A stretch of 47,378 bases of DNA, taken from contig RFHH01000193.1 of the NCBI GenBank assembly GCA_003696075.1, positions 1 to 47,378 on the forward strand. Direction: 5' to 3'. Origin of the DNA: Acidobacteriota bacterium (lineage in GTDB: Bacteria > Acidobacteriota > Polarisedimenticolia > J045). This document shows, piece by piece, positions 36,678 through 45,932 of this stretch. Under the pieces are notes generated by a model. The model ran no database searches, was not told the DNA's origin, and saw only the letters and a list, made by a program, of their open reading frames with translations. Positions within the stretch are counted from its first letter, which is position 1. Each line of letters starts with the position of its first letter. Both the position numbers and the translations under genes were made by a program.

Positions 36678-38593
36678 GGCTCGCCTCCTCCGCGGCGCCG
36701 TTTCGGCGGCGGCTCCACCGTTTCCGGGTGCTTCTGGCGTCGGATCGCCTCCTTCTGCTTGGCCACCTTCTCCGTCAGGTCGAAGGCGAGGGCCGACACG
36801 CCGGCCGGATCGACGATTTGCCGGGACCGGAGCATTCCGAGCCGGAGCGCCAGGCTCGGCTCGCCCGTGATCGACAGTCCGACGCGGAGCAGTTCCTCCC
36901 GGTCGTCCGGCAGCCTCCAGGTGTGCACCAGCACGAAGGGGTAACCGACCCCGAGCGCGGCCCGGCGCAGCGCATCGGCCCGCGCGCGGGGCCCGGGATC
37001 GACCACGTGGGCGAACATGGCCGGCTGAAGGTACTCGTAGGCAGCCAGCGCGAACGCCGGCATGTCGCGGTGCTCGCGCACGCGATCACCGGCGAAGGCG
37101 CGGAGGATCTCCCGCGCGCCGTCGCGATAGATCTTGCTGCCGTTGTGGTAGAAGATCCGCACCAGCGCCCGGGCCATCTCCGCGTTCGGCCGCAAGGGGA
37201 ACAGAGGCGTCCGCAGCGGTCCCGGGGCGCGGGGATCGGTGAGGGTGTCGGCCAGCGCCCCCGTCCCGTCGGCCTTCAGGTTGCTCAGCGCCACCCGGGC
37301 CACGTCCCGCGCCGCGTCGAGCCAGCGCGCCTCGCCGGAGACCTCGTACGCGGAGACGAAGGCCCAGGCGGCTCCCGCGAGGTCGTCGAGGACCAGGAGG
37401 CTCGGAGGCACGGCGGCCCCGCCGACGACCGCCCGGGCCACGCCCCGGCCCTTCCTGTAGCGGTGCTCGAGCAGGAACCGGGCGGCATCGAGACCGCGCT
37501 TGACGAGCCCTTCGTCGCCGAACGCCGCACCGGCACGGATCAGGGCCGCCGCGGCCAGGCCGTTCGGCCCGGAAAGGACCGTCTCGTCGCGCCCCTCGGG
37601 GCAGGCCGGGCACAGGGCCGCCGCGAAGGCCCCCTGCGGCATCCCGAACTTCTCCGCGAGCAGGCGGCCGAGCGCGAGGCCGCGGTCGCGATAAACCCGT
37701 CGTCCCGTGACGCGGTAGGCCAACGCCAAGGTCTCGAGCAGCCGCGCGTTCCGGTCGAGCAGCTTCTCCTTCTGGGGATTCTCCCAGTCCAGCCCGAGGG
37801 CCATCCGGTACATCCCGCCGTCTTCGTCGACGAGGTGCTCCAGCAGCGTGTCCAGCGCCGCGAGCGCCATCTCGCGGTAGGGCTGTTCGACCTCGGCGGA
37901 GACCTTGAGCATGAACGACACGAGGTCGGTCTCCGGCAGGCGCGGTGGCCCGCCGAAGTAGCGGTGTTCGCGGTCGAACTGGCCCTTGAGGTGATCGCGG
38001 AGCGACCAGACGAGGGCGTCCTCGAGGGGACCGCCCTCCGGCACGGCCCCCTTCGCGGCGGCCGCGGCGCGTTCCCGGGCGAGCGAAACCGCCTCCTCGC
38101 GGCGCGTGCGGTAGAAGGCCCAGGCCTCCGAAAGCAGGCTGGCGAGCCTCTCCGCGGGCATCGGACCGAAGGCCAGGCGCTGCGGCGGCTTGTCTTGCGG
38201 CTCGTAGTAGAGCGGGTCGCCGTTCGGCAGCAGGAGCGTCGCCGCCGGCCACCCCGGCGCCGGATAGCGGCGCGCCAACTCCGGACGGAGGTCGGCGCGC
38301 TCACGGACCGTCACGTAACCCTCCGCCAGCGCGGCGCGCACTCGGGGGTCGCCCCAGAGGGTCCGTTCGGCCTCGGCGGGCGCGGGCGACCAGGGCACGT
38401 CGAGAACGAGCAGGATCAGGCGGTCTTCCGCGAGCGCACGCCGGAACGCGGGCGGGGCGAAGGGAAGCCACCGCACCGCCGCCGGCTCGTCCCGCGGGGC
38501 CTCCTGGGGGGCCGCCGGCGCGGCGGCCGCGGCAGCCGCCGCCAGCGCGGCGGCGAGCCCAAGAAGGATCCGCAGCCGTCTTCGCATCGGCAT
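36674..38593 (-). CDS. YyaL/DUF255-like protein with cysteine-less thioredoxin domain
   Basis: The 639-residue product has an Ala-rich signal peptide (1-28), a thioredoxin-like domain (about 45-135) and an (alpha/alpha) barrel-like helical region to about 560. This order matches YyaL/SSP411 proteins, whose N-terminal site is normally CHWCH. Here that position reads DVPWSPAPAE, with no Cys. The only two Cys of the protein are Cys328 and Cys331 in LCPACPEG, inside the barrel. The Lys/Arg-rich C-terminus is disordered. The ATG at 38593 follows GGAGGAGGAG. Redox function by the usual site is excluded; a sugar-epimerase-like barrel role is possible but unproven. Confidence 0.8.
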   Translation of the reverse strand: MPMRRRLRILLGLAAALAAAAAAAAPAAPQEAPRDEPAAVRWLPFAPPAFRRALAEDRLILLVLDVPWSPAPAEAERTLWGDPRVRAALAEGYVTVRERADLRPELARRYPAPGWPAATLLLPNGDPLYYEPQDKPPQRLAFGPMPAERLASLLSEAWAFYRTRREEAVSLARERAAAAAKGAVPEGGPLEDALVWSLRDHLKGQFDREHRYFGGPPRLPETDLVSFMLKVSAEVEQPYREMALAALDTLLEHLVDEDGGMYRMALGLDWENPQKEKLLDRNARLLETLALAYRVTGRRVYRDRGLALGRLLAEKFGMPQGAFAAALCPACPEGRDETVLSGPNGLAAAALIRAGAAFGDEGLVKRGLDAARFLLEHRYRKGRGVARAVVGGAAVPPSLLVLDDLAGAAWAFVSAYEVSGEARWLDAARDVARVALSNLKADGTGALADTLTDPRAPGPLRTPLFPLRPNAEMARALVRIFYHNGSKIYRDGAREILRAFAGDRVREHRDMPAFALAAYEYLQPAMFAHVVDPGPRARADALRRAALGVGYPFVLVHTWRLPDDREELLRVGLSITGEPSLALRLGMLRSRQIVDPAGVSALAFDLTEKVAKQKEAIRRQKHPETVEPPPKRRRGGGEP

Positions 38594-38613
38594 CTCCTCC
38601 TCCTGCCGCCGGA

Positions 38614-39108
38614 TCAGCCGGCGGGGGGCATCGCGATCGTCACCGTGACCCGAGTCGATCCCACGCGGATCTCGTCCCCGTCCTGCAGCTCGACGGCGCT
38701 GACGCGCTGTCCGTTCACGTAGGTTCCGTTGGTCGAGCCGAGATCCTTCAGCAGCACGCAATTTCCCCCGTAGACCTCGAGGCTCGCGTGCCGTCGCGAG
38801 ACCTTGCGGTCCTTGAGGGAGATGTCGACCGCACCCCGCCCGATCAGGACACGGGAGCGCGTCACGGGGAAGCTCGCGCCGGAGTCCGGACCCTCGACGA
38901 CGTCGAGAACGATTTCCCAGCCGCCCGGGAGCGGAACCCGGGCGAGCTCCTCGCCGGCCGGTTCGGGCGTGGCCACGCGACCGGCCGCAGGCTTCGCCGC
39001 GACCATCACCGTCTTGGCGCGGCCGGAGCCCCGGGTGGCGCACTCCCCGCGGCACCCCTCCGGGCCGAGCGGTCCGCCGCACTTCGGGCATCGCCGCTCC
39101 CGCGTCAT
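38614..39108 (-). CDS. Zinc-ribbon plus FHA domain protein
   Basis: 164-residue signalling adaptor. The N-terminus has CPKCGGPLGPEGCRGEC, a probable zinc ribbon. After it comes KTVMVAAKP, resembling a Thr phosphorylation site used by kinases in FHA proteins. Residues 65-160 form an FHA domain with LIGRG, VSRRHA and LGSTNGTYVNG. FHA domains bind phosphothreonine. The ATG overlaps the stop of the epimerase gene upstream as ATGA, so it is co-translated with metabolic genes. Confidence 0.9.
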   Translation of the reverse strand: MTRERRCPKCGGPLGPEGCRGECATRGSGRAKTVMVAAKPAAGRVATPEPAGEELARVPLPGGWEIVLDVVEGPDSGASFPVTRSRVLIGRGAVDISLKDRKVSRRHASLEVYGGNCVLLKDLGSTNGTYVNGQRVSAVELQDGDEIRVGSTRVTVTIAMPPAG

Positions 39109-39845
39109 GGTTCGCCCCCCGATCTTCCGAACGACGCGCGCAGGGAGCGGCCCGTCCGCTCGCGGAAGCGGCGTTCGAAGGAGCCGAGGGCCGGCTGGTC
39201 CCGATCGGCGAGAAGCCGTTCCAGCCGCCCCATCGGCACGAACTGCAGGGTGGGTGCCAGCGGCCCGTTCCCGCCCCGCCGCCACTGCGCGACCCAATCC
39301 TCCCACGCGTCCACCGGGATGGCGTCCAGCACCACACCGGTCTCGTCGAGGCGGCAAAGGATCCCCAGCAACCGCTCCCTCGGTTCCTTGAGGCAGGCCA
39401 CCACCACGTCGCCGACCGCCACCGCCGGGAGGCGGTCCGAATCGCCGCGATCCGGACGCTCGGAGAGTTCGATCAGGACCCCGCCGGTGTCCTTCGGGTG
39501 GAGGAACGCCACCCGGGCGCCGCGCGCCCCGTCGCGCACTCCCCCGATGGGAACGATCCCCGCATCGGACAGCCTGGCCGCCATCGCCTCGATGTCGCCC
39601 ACTCCCAGGCAGACGTGGTGCAGCCCCTCGCCCCGGCGGCTCAGATGACGCCCCACCGGGGTGTCCTCGCCGAGCGGCTCGAGCAGCTCCACGTGGAGGC
39701 CTCCGGACTCGAGGAACCAGGTGCGCACGCCCTCCTCCGGGACCTCCTCGACGCGCTCGAGGGCCAGCCCGAGGAGCTCCGACCAGAACCGGCTCCTCCG
39801 CGCCGGGTCCCGGACGGCCACCCCGATGTGGTCGAGCCCGTTCAC
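39105..39845 (-). CDS. mce: Methylmalonyl-CoA epimerase with extra C-terminal domain
   Basis: Residues 1-131 match methylmalonyl-CoA epimerase (glyoxalase fold): LDHIGVAVRD, GLHHVCLGVGDIE and HPKDTGGVLIELSE give the metal ligands His6, His76 or His77 and Glu127. Normal length is 130-150; here a further domain of about 105 residues follows (VGDVVVACLKEPRERLLG, TLQFVPMGRLERLL, ERRFRERTGRSL), which I cannot assign. GTG at 39845 is chosen because GGAGG lies 8 bases upstream; GTGs at 39851 and 39860 are alternatives. It precedes meaB's product in propionyl-CoA metabolism and lies 16 bases downstream of that gene. Confidence 0.88.
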   Translation of the reverse strand: MNGLDHIGVAVRDPARRSRFWSELLGLALERVEEVPEEGVRTWFLESGGLHVELLEPLGEDTPVGRHLSRRGEGLHHVCLGVGDIEAMAARLSDAGIVPIGGVRDGARGARVAFLHPKDTGGVLIELSERPDRGDSDRLPAVAVGDVVVACLKEPRERLLGILCRLDETGVVLDAIPVDAWEDWVAQWRRGGNGPLAPTLQFVPMGRLERLLADRDQPALGSFERRFRERTGRSLRASFGRSGGEP

Positions 39846-39861
39846 GCGCACTCCTCCCACC

Positions 39862-40821
39862 TCAGCGCTCCTTCGTCCGCGTCCCGCTGCCGATCAACTC
39901 GCTCACGGCTGCGTAGGGATCCACCTCGCGGGCCGCCAGACGCCCGACCAGCCGCTCCCAGCCTTCGGCCCCGATGCCCTCGCGGATCGCCCGGCGCAGC
40001 AGTTCCTGCTCGGCGAGGTCCTTCAGCCGCTGTTCCGCGCGGCGCCGGCGGCGAGCGGCCCTTCCGCCGTCGGCCTCCAGCCTCGCGACGTGACGGTCGA
40101 TCGCCCGGACCAGCTCGGGAACGCCTTCGCCTCTGATCGCCACGGTCTTCAGGATCGGGGGCTTCTCCGTCCGGTCCTCGACCAGGCTCAGCATCTGCTG
40201 CATCTCCGAGACCAGCTTATCAGCCCCCTCCCGGTCGGCCTTGTTCACGACGAACAGGTCGGCGATCTCGAGGATCCCGGCCTTGATCGCCTGGATATCG
40301 TCGCCCATCCCGGGCACGAGGACGACGACGACCGCGTCGGCGACACCTGCGATGTCGATCTCGTCCTGGCCGACGCCGAGGGTCTCGATGAGAACCACGT
40401 CGTACCCGGCGGCGTCGAGCAGGTCGATCGCGTCCCCCGAGGCGCGGGCCAGCCCGCCGAGGTGCCCGCGGGTGGCCATCGAACGGATGAAGACCCCCGG
40501 ATCGCCCGAGTGCCGCATCATCCGGACCCGGTCGCCGAGAATCGCCCCGCCCGAAAAGGCGCTCGAGGGGTCGACGGCGACCACTCCGACCTTCGAGCCC
40601 CGCCGGCGGTACTCGCCGACGAGCTGATCCACCAGGCTGCTCTTGCCGGCTCCCGGGAAGCCGGTGACGCCGACGGTGACGGCGCGGCCGGTGTGGGGAT
40701 AGATCCGCTCGGACAGATCCGCCACGCTCTCGTGTCCCGATTCGGCGAGCGTGATCGCGCGGGCGAGGGCCCGCGGCTCTCCGGCGAGCACGCCCTCCGC
40801 GAGCGACCGGGCGTCCATCAT
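39862..40821 (-). CDS. meaB: Methylmalonyl-CoA mutase-associated GTPase MeaB
   Basis: MeaB protects and loads cobalamin into methylmalonyl-CoA mutase. The 319-residue product has the SIMIBI P-loop GVTGFPGAGKSS, VDPSS, ETLGVGQDE and NKADREGA, matching the G3E-related family. Metallochaperone and ArgK naming belong to the same family. Next to the epimerase, the role in the methylmalonyl pathway is well supported although the mutase itself is outside the window. Confidence 0.95.
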   Translation of the reverse strand: MMDARSLAEGVLAGEPRALARAITLAESGHESVADLSERIYPHTGRAVTVGVTGFPGAGKSSLVDQLVGEYRRRGSKVGVVAVDPSSAFSGGAILGDRVRMMRHSGDPGVFIRSMATRGHLGGLARASGDAIDLLDAAGYDVVLIETLGVGQDEIDIAGVADAVVVVLVPGMGDDIQAIKAGILEIADLFVVNKADREGADKLVSEMQQMLSLVEDRTEKPPILKTVAIRGEGVPELVRAIDRHVARLEADGGRAARRRRRAEQRLKDLAEQELLRRAIREGIGAEGWERLVGRLAAREVDPYAAVSELIGSGTRTKER

Positions 40822-40837
40822 GCGCGGCCCCGCCCGC

Positions 40838-42004
40838 TCACTTCCGCGCCGCGGGAACGTCGAGGCGCCCCAGGAGCCGGCGCGCGATGACCAGTCGCTG
40901 GATCTCCGAGGTCCCCTCCCCGATCGTGAGCAGCTTCGCGTCGCGGTAGTACTTTTCGACCGGGTAGTCCTTGACGAACCCGTAGCCGCCGAACACCTGG
41001 ACCGCCTCGTTCGCCACCCACACGGCCGTCTCGCTCGCGAACAGCTTCGCCATCGCCGAAGCGGTCGTGACGGGCCGCCCCTCGTCGGCCAGCTGCGCCG
41101 CCCGGTACGTCAGCAGGCGGGCGGCCTCGATCCGCGTGGCCATGTCGGCGATCTTGAACTGGATCGCCTGGAACGCGCCGATCGGGCGCCCGAACTGCTC
41201 CCGCTCCCCGGCGTACCGGAGGGCGTGTTCGTAGGCTCCCCGTGCCGTCCCCACCGCGAGAGCGGCGATCGAGATCCGGCCGCCGTCCAAGACCTTCATC
41301 GCCTGCCGGAATCCTTCGCCTTCAGCCCCGACCAACGCGTCCGCCGGCACCCGGCAGTCCTGAAGGACGACCTCGGAGGTGTCCGAGGCGCGCATGCCGA
41401 GCTTGTCCTCGTGCTTGCCCACGCTGAGGCCCGGAGTCCCCTTTTCGACGATGAACGACGAAATGCCGTGGTGGCCCTTCGAGGGGTCGGTCGCCGCGAA
41501 CACGACGATGACCTGGCCCACGGACGCGTGCGTCGTGAACGTCTTGCTGCCGTTCAGGATCCAGCCGTCGCCGTCCCTGACCGCGGTCGTGCGCGTCCCG
41601 CCGGCGTCCGAGCCTGCGGTGGGCTCGGTCAGTCCCCAGGCCCCGATCCACTCGCCCGTGGCCAGCTTCGGGAGATAGCGGCGCTTTTGGGCCTCGCTGC
41701 CGAAGAGGAGGATGTGCCCGGTGCAAAGGCTGTTGTGAGCCGCCACGCTCAGGCCGATCGCGGGGCAGACGCGCCCGATCTCCTCGACCACGCCCACGTA
41801 GTCCACGTAGGTGAGACCGGCGCCTCCGTACTCTTCCGGCACCAGCACCCCGAGGAAGCCGAGCTCCCCCGCACGCCGCATCGTCTCGGCGGGGAAATAC
41901 GCCTTCTCGTCCCACTCCCGGACGTGGGGCGCGATCTCCTTCTCCGCGAACTCCGCCGCGGCGCGGCGGACCATGCGTTGCTCTTCGGTCAGGGGAAGGT
42001 TCAC
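40838..42004 (-). CDS. Acyl-CoA dehydrogenase
   Basis: FAD-dependent alpha,beta-dehydrogenation of acyl-CoA. The 388-residue product shows LTEEQRMVRRAAAEFA at the N-terminus, the FAD/substrate motif LTEPTAGSDAGG, and the C-terminal catalytic-Glu segment IGEGTSEIQRLVIARRLLG. Close to short/branched-chain dehydrogenases (butyryl-, isovaleryl- or 2-methylbutyryl-CoA). The meaB-epimerase context suggests branched-chain or propionyl-CoA-forming catabolism. GTG at 42004 has GGAGG 8 bases ahead. Confidence 0.94.
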   Translation of the reverse strand: MNLPLTEEQRMVRRAAAEFAEKEIAPHVREWDEKAYFPAETMRRAGELGFLGVLVPEEYGGAGLTYVDYVGVVEEIGRVCPAIGLSVAAHNSLCTGHILLFGSEAQKRRYLPKLATGEWIGAWGLTEPTAGSDAGGTRTTAVRDGDGWILNGSKTFTTHASVGQVIVVFAATDPSKGHHGISSFIVEKGTPGLSVGKHEDKLGMRASDTSEVVLQDCRVPADALVGAEGEGFRQAMKVLDGGRISIAALAVGTARGAYEHALRYAGEREQFGRPIGAFQAIQFKIADMATRIEAARLLTYRAAQLADEGRPVTTASAMAKLFASETAVWVANEAVQVFGGYGFVKDYPVEKYYRDAKLLTIGEGTSEIQRLVIARRLLGRLDVPAARK

Positions 42005-42105
42005 GGCGATCGCCTCCGTCGCGCGGCATCCCGCCCGCCGGCGGGCCGCCGCCCGCGGGGATGATACCGCCCGCCCGGCGCGGCGGCCCGCGCGCCCGGG
42101 CGGTC

Positions 42106-43236
42106 TCAAAGGAGGTCGGCGAGCAGCTCGTCCGCGATGAGCCGCCCTCGCTCGCTGAGCTTCAGACGCCCGTTCTCGCGGACGAGCAGGCCGTCCGCCA
42201 CACCGCGCTGGAGGACGGGGCGGCGCGCCTCCACGGGCCCCTCGCCGTGCACCGCGGCCACATCGGCGAGGTCGATGCCCTCCTCCCGGCGCAGGCCGAG
42301 GACGATCGCCTCCCCGGCACGGCGGTCCGGGTCGTACGGCTCGGCCGCCGGGCTCCTCCCGCTGCGGACCATCCGCTCGTACTCCCGGAACCGCCTCGGG
42401 TTCGTCCAGCGCCGCCCTCCGACGTAGCTGGCCGCCCCCAGACCGAGGCCGAGGTAGGGGCGGTCGCTCCAGTACTTCCGGTTGTGCCGCGAGGCGTGCC
42501 CGGGGCGCGCCCAGTTCGAAATCTCGTACCGTTCGTAGCCGGCCTCTCTCAGGATCCGAGCGGCGGCGCCGTACATCTCCGCCGCGGCATCGGGGTCGGG
42601 GCGGGGCCGTTCGCCCCGCTCGATCGCCCGGACGAGCGGCGTCCGCCCGTCGAGCTCGAGGGCGTAGCAGGAAACGTGATGCGCGCCGAGACCGACGACG
42701 CACGCCAGCTCGTCCTCCCACCGGCGGACCTCCTGCCCCGGCCAGCCGAAGATCAGGTCGGCGCCCACCGAGGGGATCCCGGCCTCGAGAGCGAGGCGAA
42801 GGGCTCGGACCGCCGCCGCCGCTTCCCCGGGCCGGCCGAGGGCCGCGAGCCCCTCCGGTGACGTGCTCTGAACGCCGACCGGCAGCCGGGTGATTCCCGC
42901 CGAAACCCACGCGTCCAGCCGCTGACGGGTCACGTCCTCCGGGTTCGCTTCGAGCCCCACCTCGGCGAGAGGAGCAAGATCGAAGGCGCGCTCGAGGGCC
43001 ATACGGAGACGTTCGAGTTCCGGCGGATCGAGCAGCGAGGGGCTCCCTCCTCCGAAGTGGAGCGTGTCGGCCGGCGGATGGCCCAACGACTCGCCGGCAC
43101 GCTCGATTTCGCGGACGAGGAGGTCGAGGTACTCCGGCACGAGGTCGGCGCGCCCGGCGATGACGGCGAAGTCGCAGTAGGCGCACCGTGCCCGGCAGAA
43201 CGGCAGGTGGACGTACAGCCCCAAGGTCTCGGCCAT
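42106..43236 (-). CDS. hemW: Radical SAM heme chaperone HemW
   Basis: HemW binds heme and inserts it into respiratory enzymes; earlier annotated as oxygen-independent coproporphyrinogen oxidase. The 376-residue product has the radical SAM cluster CRARCAYC (Cys14, 18, 21) preceded by LYVHLPF, then HFGGGSPSLL and the C-terminal HemN domain. The fourth Cys that HemN enzymes carry after CxxxCxxC (CxxxCxxCxC) is absent: Asp follows (CDF), supporting HemW. ATG fits the family start. Divergent from rsmA across 213 bases, in which I see no further gene. Confidence 0.93.
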   Translation of the reverse strand: MAETLGLYVHLPFCRARCAYCDFAVIAGRADLVPEYLDLLVREIERAGESLGHPPADTLHFGGGSPSLLDPPELERLRMALERAFDLAPLAEVGLEANPEDVTRQRLDAWVSAGITRLPVGVQSTSPEGLAALGRPGEAAAAVRALRLALEAGIPSVGADLIFGWPGQEVRRWEDELACVVGLGAHHVSCYALELDGRTPLVRAIERGERPRPDPDAAAEMYGAAARILREAGYERYEISNWARPGHASRHNRKYWSDRPYLGLGLGAASYVGGRRWTNPRRFREYERMVRSGRSPAAEPYDPDRRAGEAIVLGLRREEGIDLADVAAVHGEGPVEARRPVLQRGVADGLLVRENGRLKLSERGRLIADELLADLL

Positions 43237-43449
43237 CGCTCCGAGACTACAGGATGCCCCCGGACGATCCCGGCCGCGCGGGCGGTCGCTCGGGCCTCGG
43301 CCGCGACGCGCGGCGGGCGAGTTCGAAACGTGCCGCCGCACGTTGGAGGGACGGCCCTTACGTGGGGCGCCTGCCCGGCTCCGATCCCGGATCGCCGGGC
43401 CCCGGCAAGCTCCGGACGGGCCCGGCTCGGCTCCACGCCATCGAGGCGG

Positions 43450-44301
43450 ATGTCGGTCAGAATGGGGCCCGTGAGCGGCAGCGACCGTTTTCGGCTCCGC
43501 GGCGGGTCTCCCCCGAAGCGCCGCTACGGCCAACACTTCCTCTCCAGCCCGGCCCACGCCCGCTCCATCGTCGAGCGGTTCGCCCCGAGCCGGGAGGACC
43601 GGGTGGTGGAGATCGGCCCCGGGCGGGGGGCGCTGACGATCCCCTTGGCCGGGCGCTGCGCTCGCCTCGTGGCGCTCGAGATCGATCCCAGACTCGCCGC
43701 GCCGCTGGCGGAGAGGCTTTCGGGGAAGCCGGGCGTCGAGGTGCGGCTGGCCGACGCGCTCGCCGTCGACTGGCACGAGCTCGCCCGTGAACTCGGCGGA
43801 CCGTTGCGCGTGATCGGAAACTTGCCGTACAACGCCGCCACCCCGATCGTTCGCCGTCTGCTCGCGTGCGACGCGGTGAGGGAGGCCTTCGTGATGTTGC
43901 AGCTCGAGGTCGCGCAGCGGTTCCTCTCCCCTCCCGGCCGGAGGAGCTACGGTCCGCTCGCCATCGTCGCCGCCCTGCGGTCGGAACGCCGCCGGGTCGC
44001 CGTGGTGCCGCCGGGGGCGTTCCATCCGCGACCGCGGGTGCGCTCCGCCATCGTGCGGTTTTCGGCCAAGGACGATCCGCCGCTGCCCGCCCACGAGATC
44101 CCGCGGCTCGAGCGGTGGCTTCACGCCGGGTTCTCGGCCCGGCGCAAGACCCTGCTGGCCAACCTCCGGAAGCACCGAGACACGGTGGCGCGGTTCCTCG
44201 AGGAGCGTGGACTCCGCGCCGACGCTCGCGCCGAAGCGCTCGCGCCGATCGATTGGCTCGACTTGGCCCGTCGGCTGGAGGCGGAGGGCGCGTCCCCGTG
44301 A
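43450..44301 (+). CDS. rsmA: 16S rRNA dimethyladenosine transferase RsmA (KsgA)
   Basis: Dimethylates two adjacent adenines in the 3' end of 16S rRNA. The 283-residue product has YGQHFLSS, the SAM motif VEIGPGRGALTIPL, the catalytic NLPYN and the PPGAFHPRPRVRSAIVR segment. Three starts are possible: ATG 43450, ATG 43462 and GTG 43471; the first is given, with a GAGGCGG ahead but too close to be decisive. Overlaps rnj as GTGA. Confidence 0.93.
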   Translation: MSVRMGPVSGSDRFRLRGGSPPKRRYGQHFLSSPAHARSIVERFAPSREDRVVEIGPGRGALTIPLAGRCARLVALEIDPRLAAPLAERLSGKPGVEVRLADALAVDWHELARELGGPLRVIGNLPYNAATPIVRRLLACDAVREAFVMLQLEVAQRFLSPPGRRSYGPLAIVAALRSERRRVAVVPPGAFHPRPRVRSAIVRFSAKDDPPLPAHEIPRLERWLHAGFSARRKTLLANLRKHRDTVARFLEERGLRADARAEALAPIDWLDLARRLEAEGASP

Positions 44302-45932
44302 GCGATTCCCTCCGTATCGTCTCGCTGGGCGGCTCCGGCGGATTCGGGCTGAACGCCACCCTCGTCGTCTGGCGCGGGGAGGCGCTGCTCGTCGATTTCG
44401 GCGCCGGATACCCCCACGCGGGAATGCTCGGCGTGGAGCGGCTCGTCCCCGACCCCCGCCCCCTGATCGACGAGGTGGGCCGGCTGCATGCCGTGCTGCT
44501 CACCCACGCGCACGACGACCATTGCGGCGCGATCGGGCATCTGCCCCCGCCGTGGCGGTCCGCCCCGGTGTACGGCCTTCCCCTGACCCTTCGAGTGGCG
44601 CGCGACCGTTGCCTGGAGGCGGGCCGGTCTCTCACCGCGGCGGCGCTCCCGGAGGAGGGCGAGCTGGCCATCGGCCCGTTTCGCGCCCGCTTCGTCCCGG
44701 TGGCGCACTCCGTACCGCAGAGCTCGATGCTGGTGATCGACACGCCCGCGGGGCGGCTGGTGCACTCCGGCGATTTCAAGTTCGACGACGATCCGGTCTC
44801 GGGCTCGCCCACCGACCGCGACCGGTTGCGCCGCCTCGGCAGGGAGGGGGTGCGGGTGCTGTTGCTCGACAGCACGGGAGCCCGCACCCCCGGCCGTACC
44901 CCGGGCGAACGGCTCGCGCGCCGGAAGGTGGCCGACGCGGTGCGGGGCGTCGAGGGTCAGGTCCTCGCCACGACCTTCTCCAGCCACGTCGACCGGATCT
45001 CCGCCTTCCTCGCAGCGGCGGCGGCCGAAGGTCGCACCGTGGGCCTCGTCGGGCGCCGCATGACCGAGATGGCCCGGCACGCGCTCGAACTCGGCCTCCT
45101 CGATCCCCCTTCGGGTCTCCTCGCGAGCCCGGAGGAGGTGGCCGAGCTTCCTCCTCGCCGGCGGCTTTGGCTGGCCGGCGGCTGTCAGGGGGAGCTCGGT
45201 TCGTCGATGACACGGATCTCGTTCGGCAACGATCGCCTGGTCCGCACGGGCCCCGGCGACCGCGTGCTGATCTCCGCCCGCGTGATCCCGGGCGCGGAAC
45301 CGCTCGTCAGCCGGATGATCGACCGGTTTCTCCGGACGGGAGCCGAGGTGTGGCACGCGGACGACCACCCCGGGCTCCACGTCTCCGGCCATGCGGCCCG
45401 AGAGGAGCTGCGGGAGATGGTCGAGTTGCTGGCCCCGGAGTTCGTGGTGCCGGTGCACGGCGACCGGCGGCACCTGGAGATGAACGCCGCGATCGCCGCC
45501 TCGGCCTCCGCGAAGGCGGTGGTCGCCGAGTCGGGGGAATGGCTGGCCTTGGGTGGCGAAGGGATGGTCAGGGGGGCCTCGGTGGACCTCCCGCCCCGCC
45601 TCTTCGACGCCAGCGGGCGGGAAGCGACGGCGGACGAGGTGAGGCGGCGGCGGCGGATCGCGCGTCACGGCATCGTGATCGTCGTCCTGGAGGGCGAGGA
45701 GGGGGTCCGGGTCGACGCCCACGGGATCGCCGGCTGGGACGACGACCCCGACCTCCGCCGGGAGATCCTGACCCGGGCCCGCGAGATCGCGGCCGGCCGG
45801 CGCGGGGAGGGCCGCCCGCCCGGGGCGCTGGCCGAGGAGCTGGCCCGCACGCTCGGCAACCTGCTGCGGGGCGAGGCCCGGTTCCGGCCGGAGGTGATCG
45901 TCTCGGAACCCCCGCGAGAGGAGGAGCGGTGA
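44298..45932 (+). CDS. rnj: Ribonuclease J
   Basis: RNase J combines endonuclease and 5'-exonuclease activity in mRNA decay and rRNA maturation. The 544-residue product is a metallo-beta-lactamase/beta-CASP enzyme: THAHDDHCGAIGHL, HSGDFKFD, SSHVDRI, the beta-CASP core, then SGHAAREELREMVELLAP and VPVHGD. A C-terminal domain of about 100 residues ends the protein. GTG start is fixed by the four-base overlap. Its presence suggests RNase J-based mRNA turnover rather than an E-only scheme, though RNase E cannot be excluded. Confidence 0.95.
   Translation: MSDSLRIVSLGGSGGFGLNATLVVWRGEALLVDFGAGYPHAGMLGVERLVPDPRPLIDEVGRLHAVLLTHAHDDHCGAIGHLPPPWRSAPVYGLPLTLRVARDRCLEAGRSLTAAALPEEGELAIGPFRARFVPVAHSVPQSSMLVIDTPAGRLVHSGDFKFDDDPVSGSPTDRDRLRRLGREGVRVLLLDSTGARTPGRTPGERLARRKVADAVRGVEGQVLATTFSSHVDRISAFLAAAAAEGRTVGLVGRRMTEMARHALELGLLDPPSGLLASPEEVAELPPRRRLWLAGGCQGELGSSMTRISFGNDRLVRTGPGDRVLISARVIPGAEPLVSRMIDRFLRTGAEVWHADDHPGLHVSGHAAREELREMVELLAPEFVVPVHGDRRHLEMNAAIAASASAKAVVAESGEWLALGGEGMVRGASVDLPPRLFDASGREATADEVRRRRRIARHGIVIVVLEGEEGVRVDAHGIAGWDDDPDLRREILTRAREIAAGRRGEGRPPGALAEELARTLGNLLRGEARFRPEVIVSEPPREEER

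Noticed and set aside
39687-39698. CTCCACGTGGAG palindrome
   Set aside because: Inside the epimerase coding sequence (HVELLEP) and lacks the flanking T/A bases of parS.
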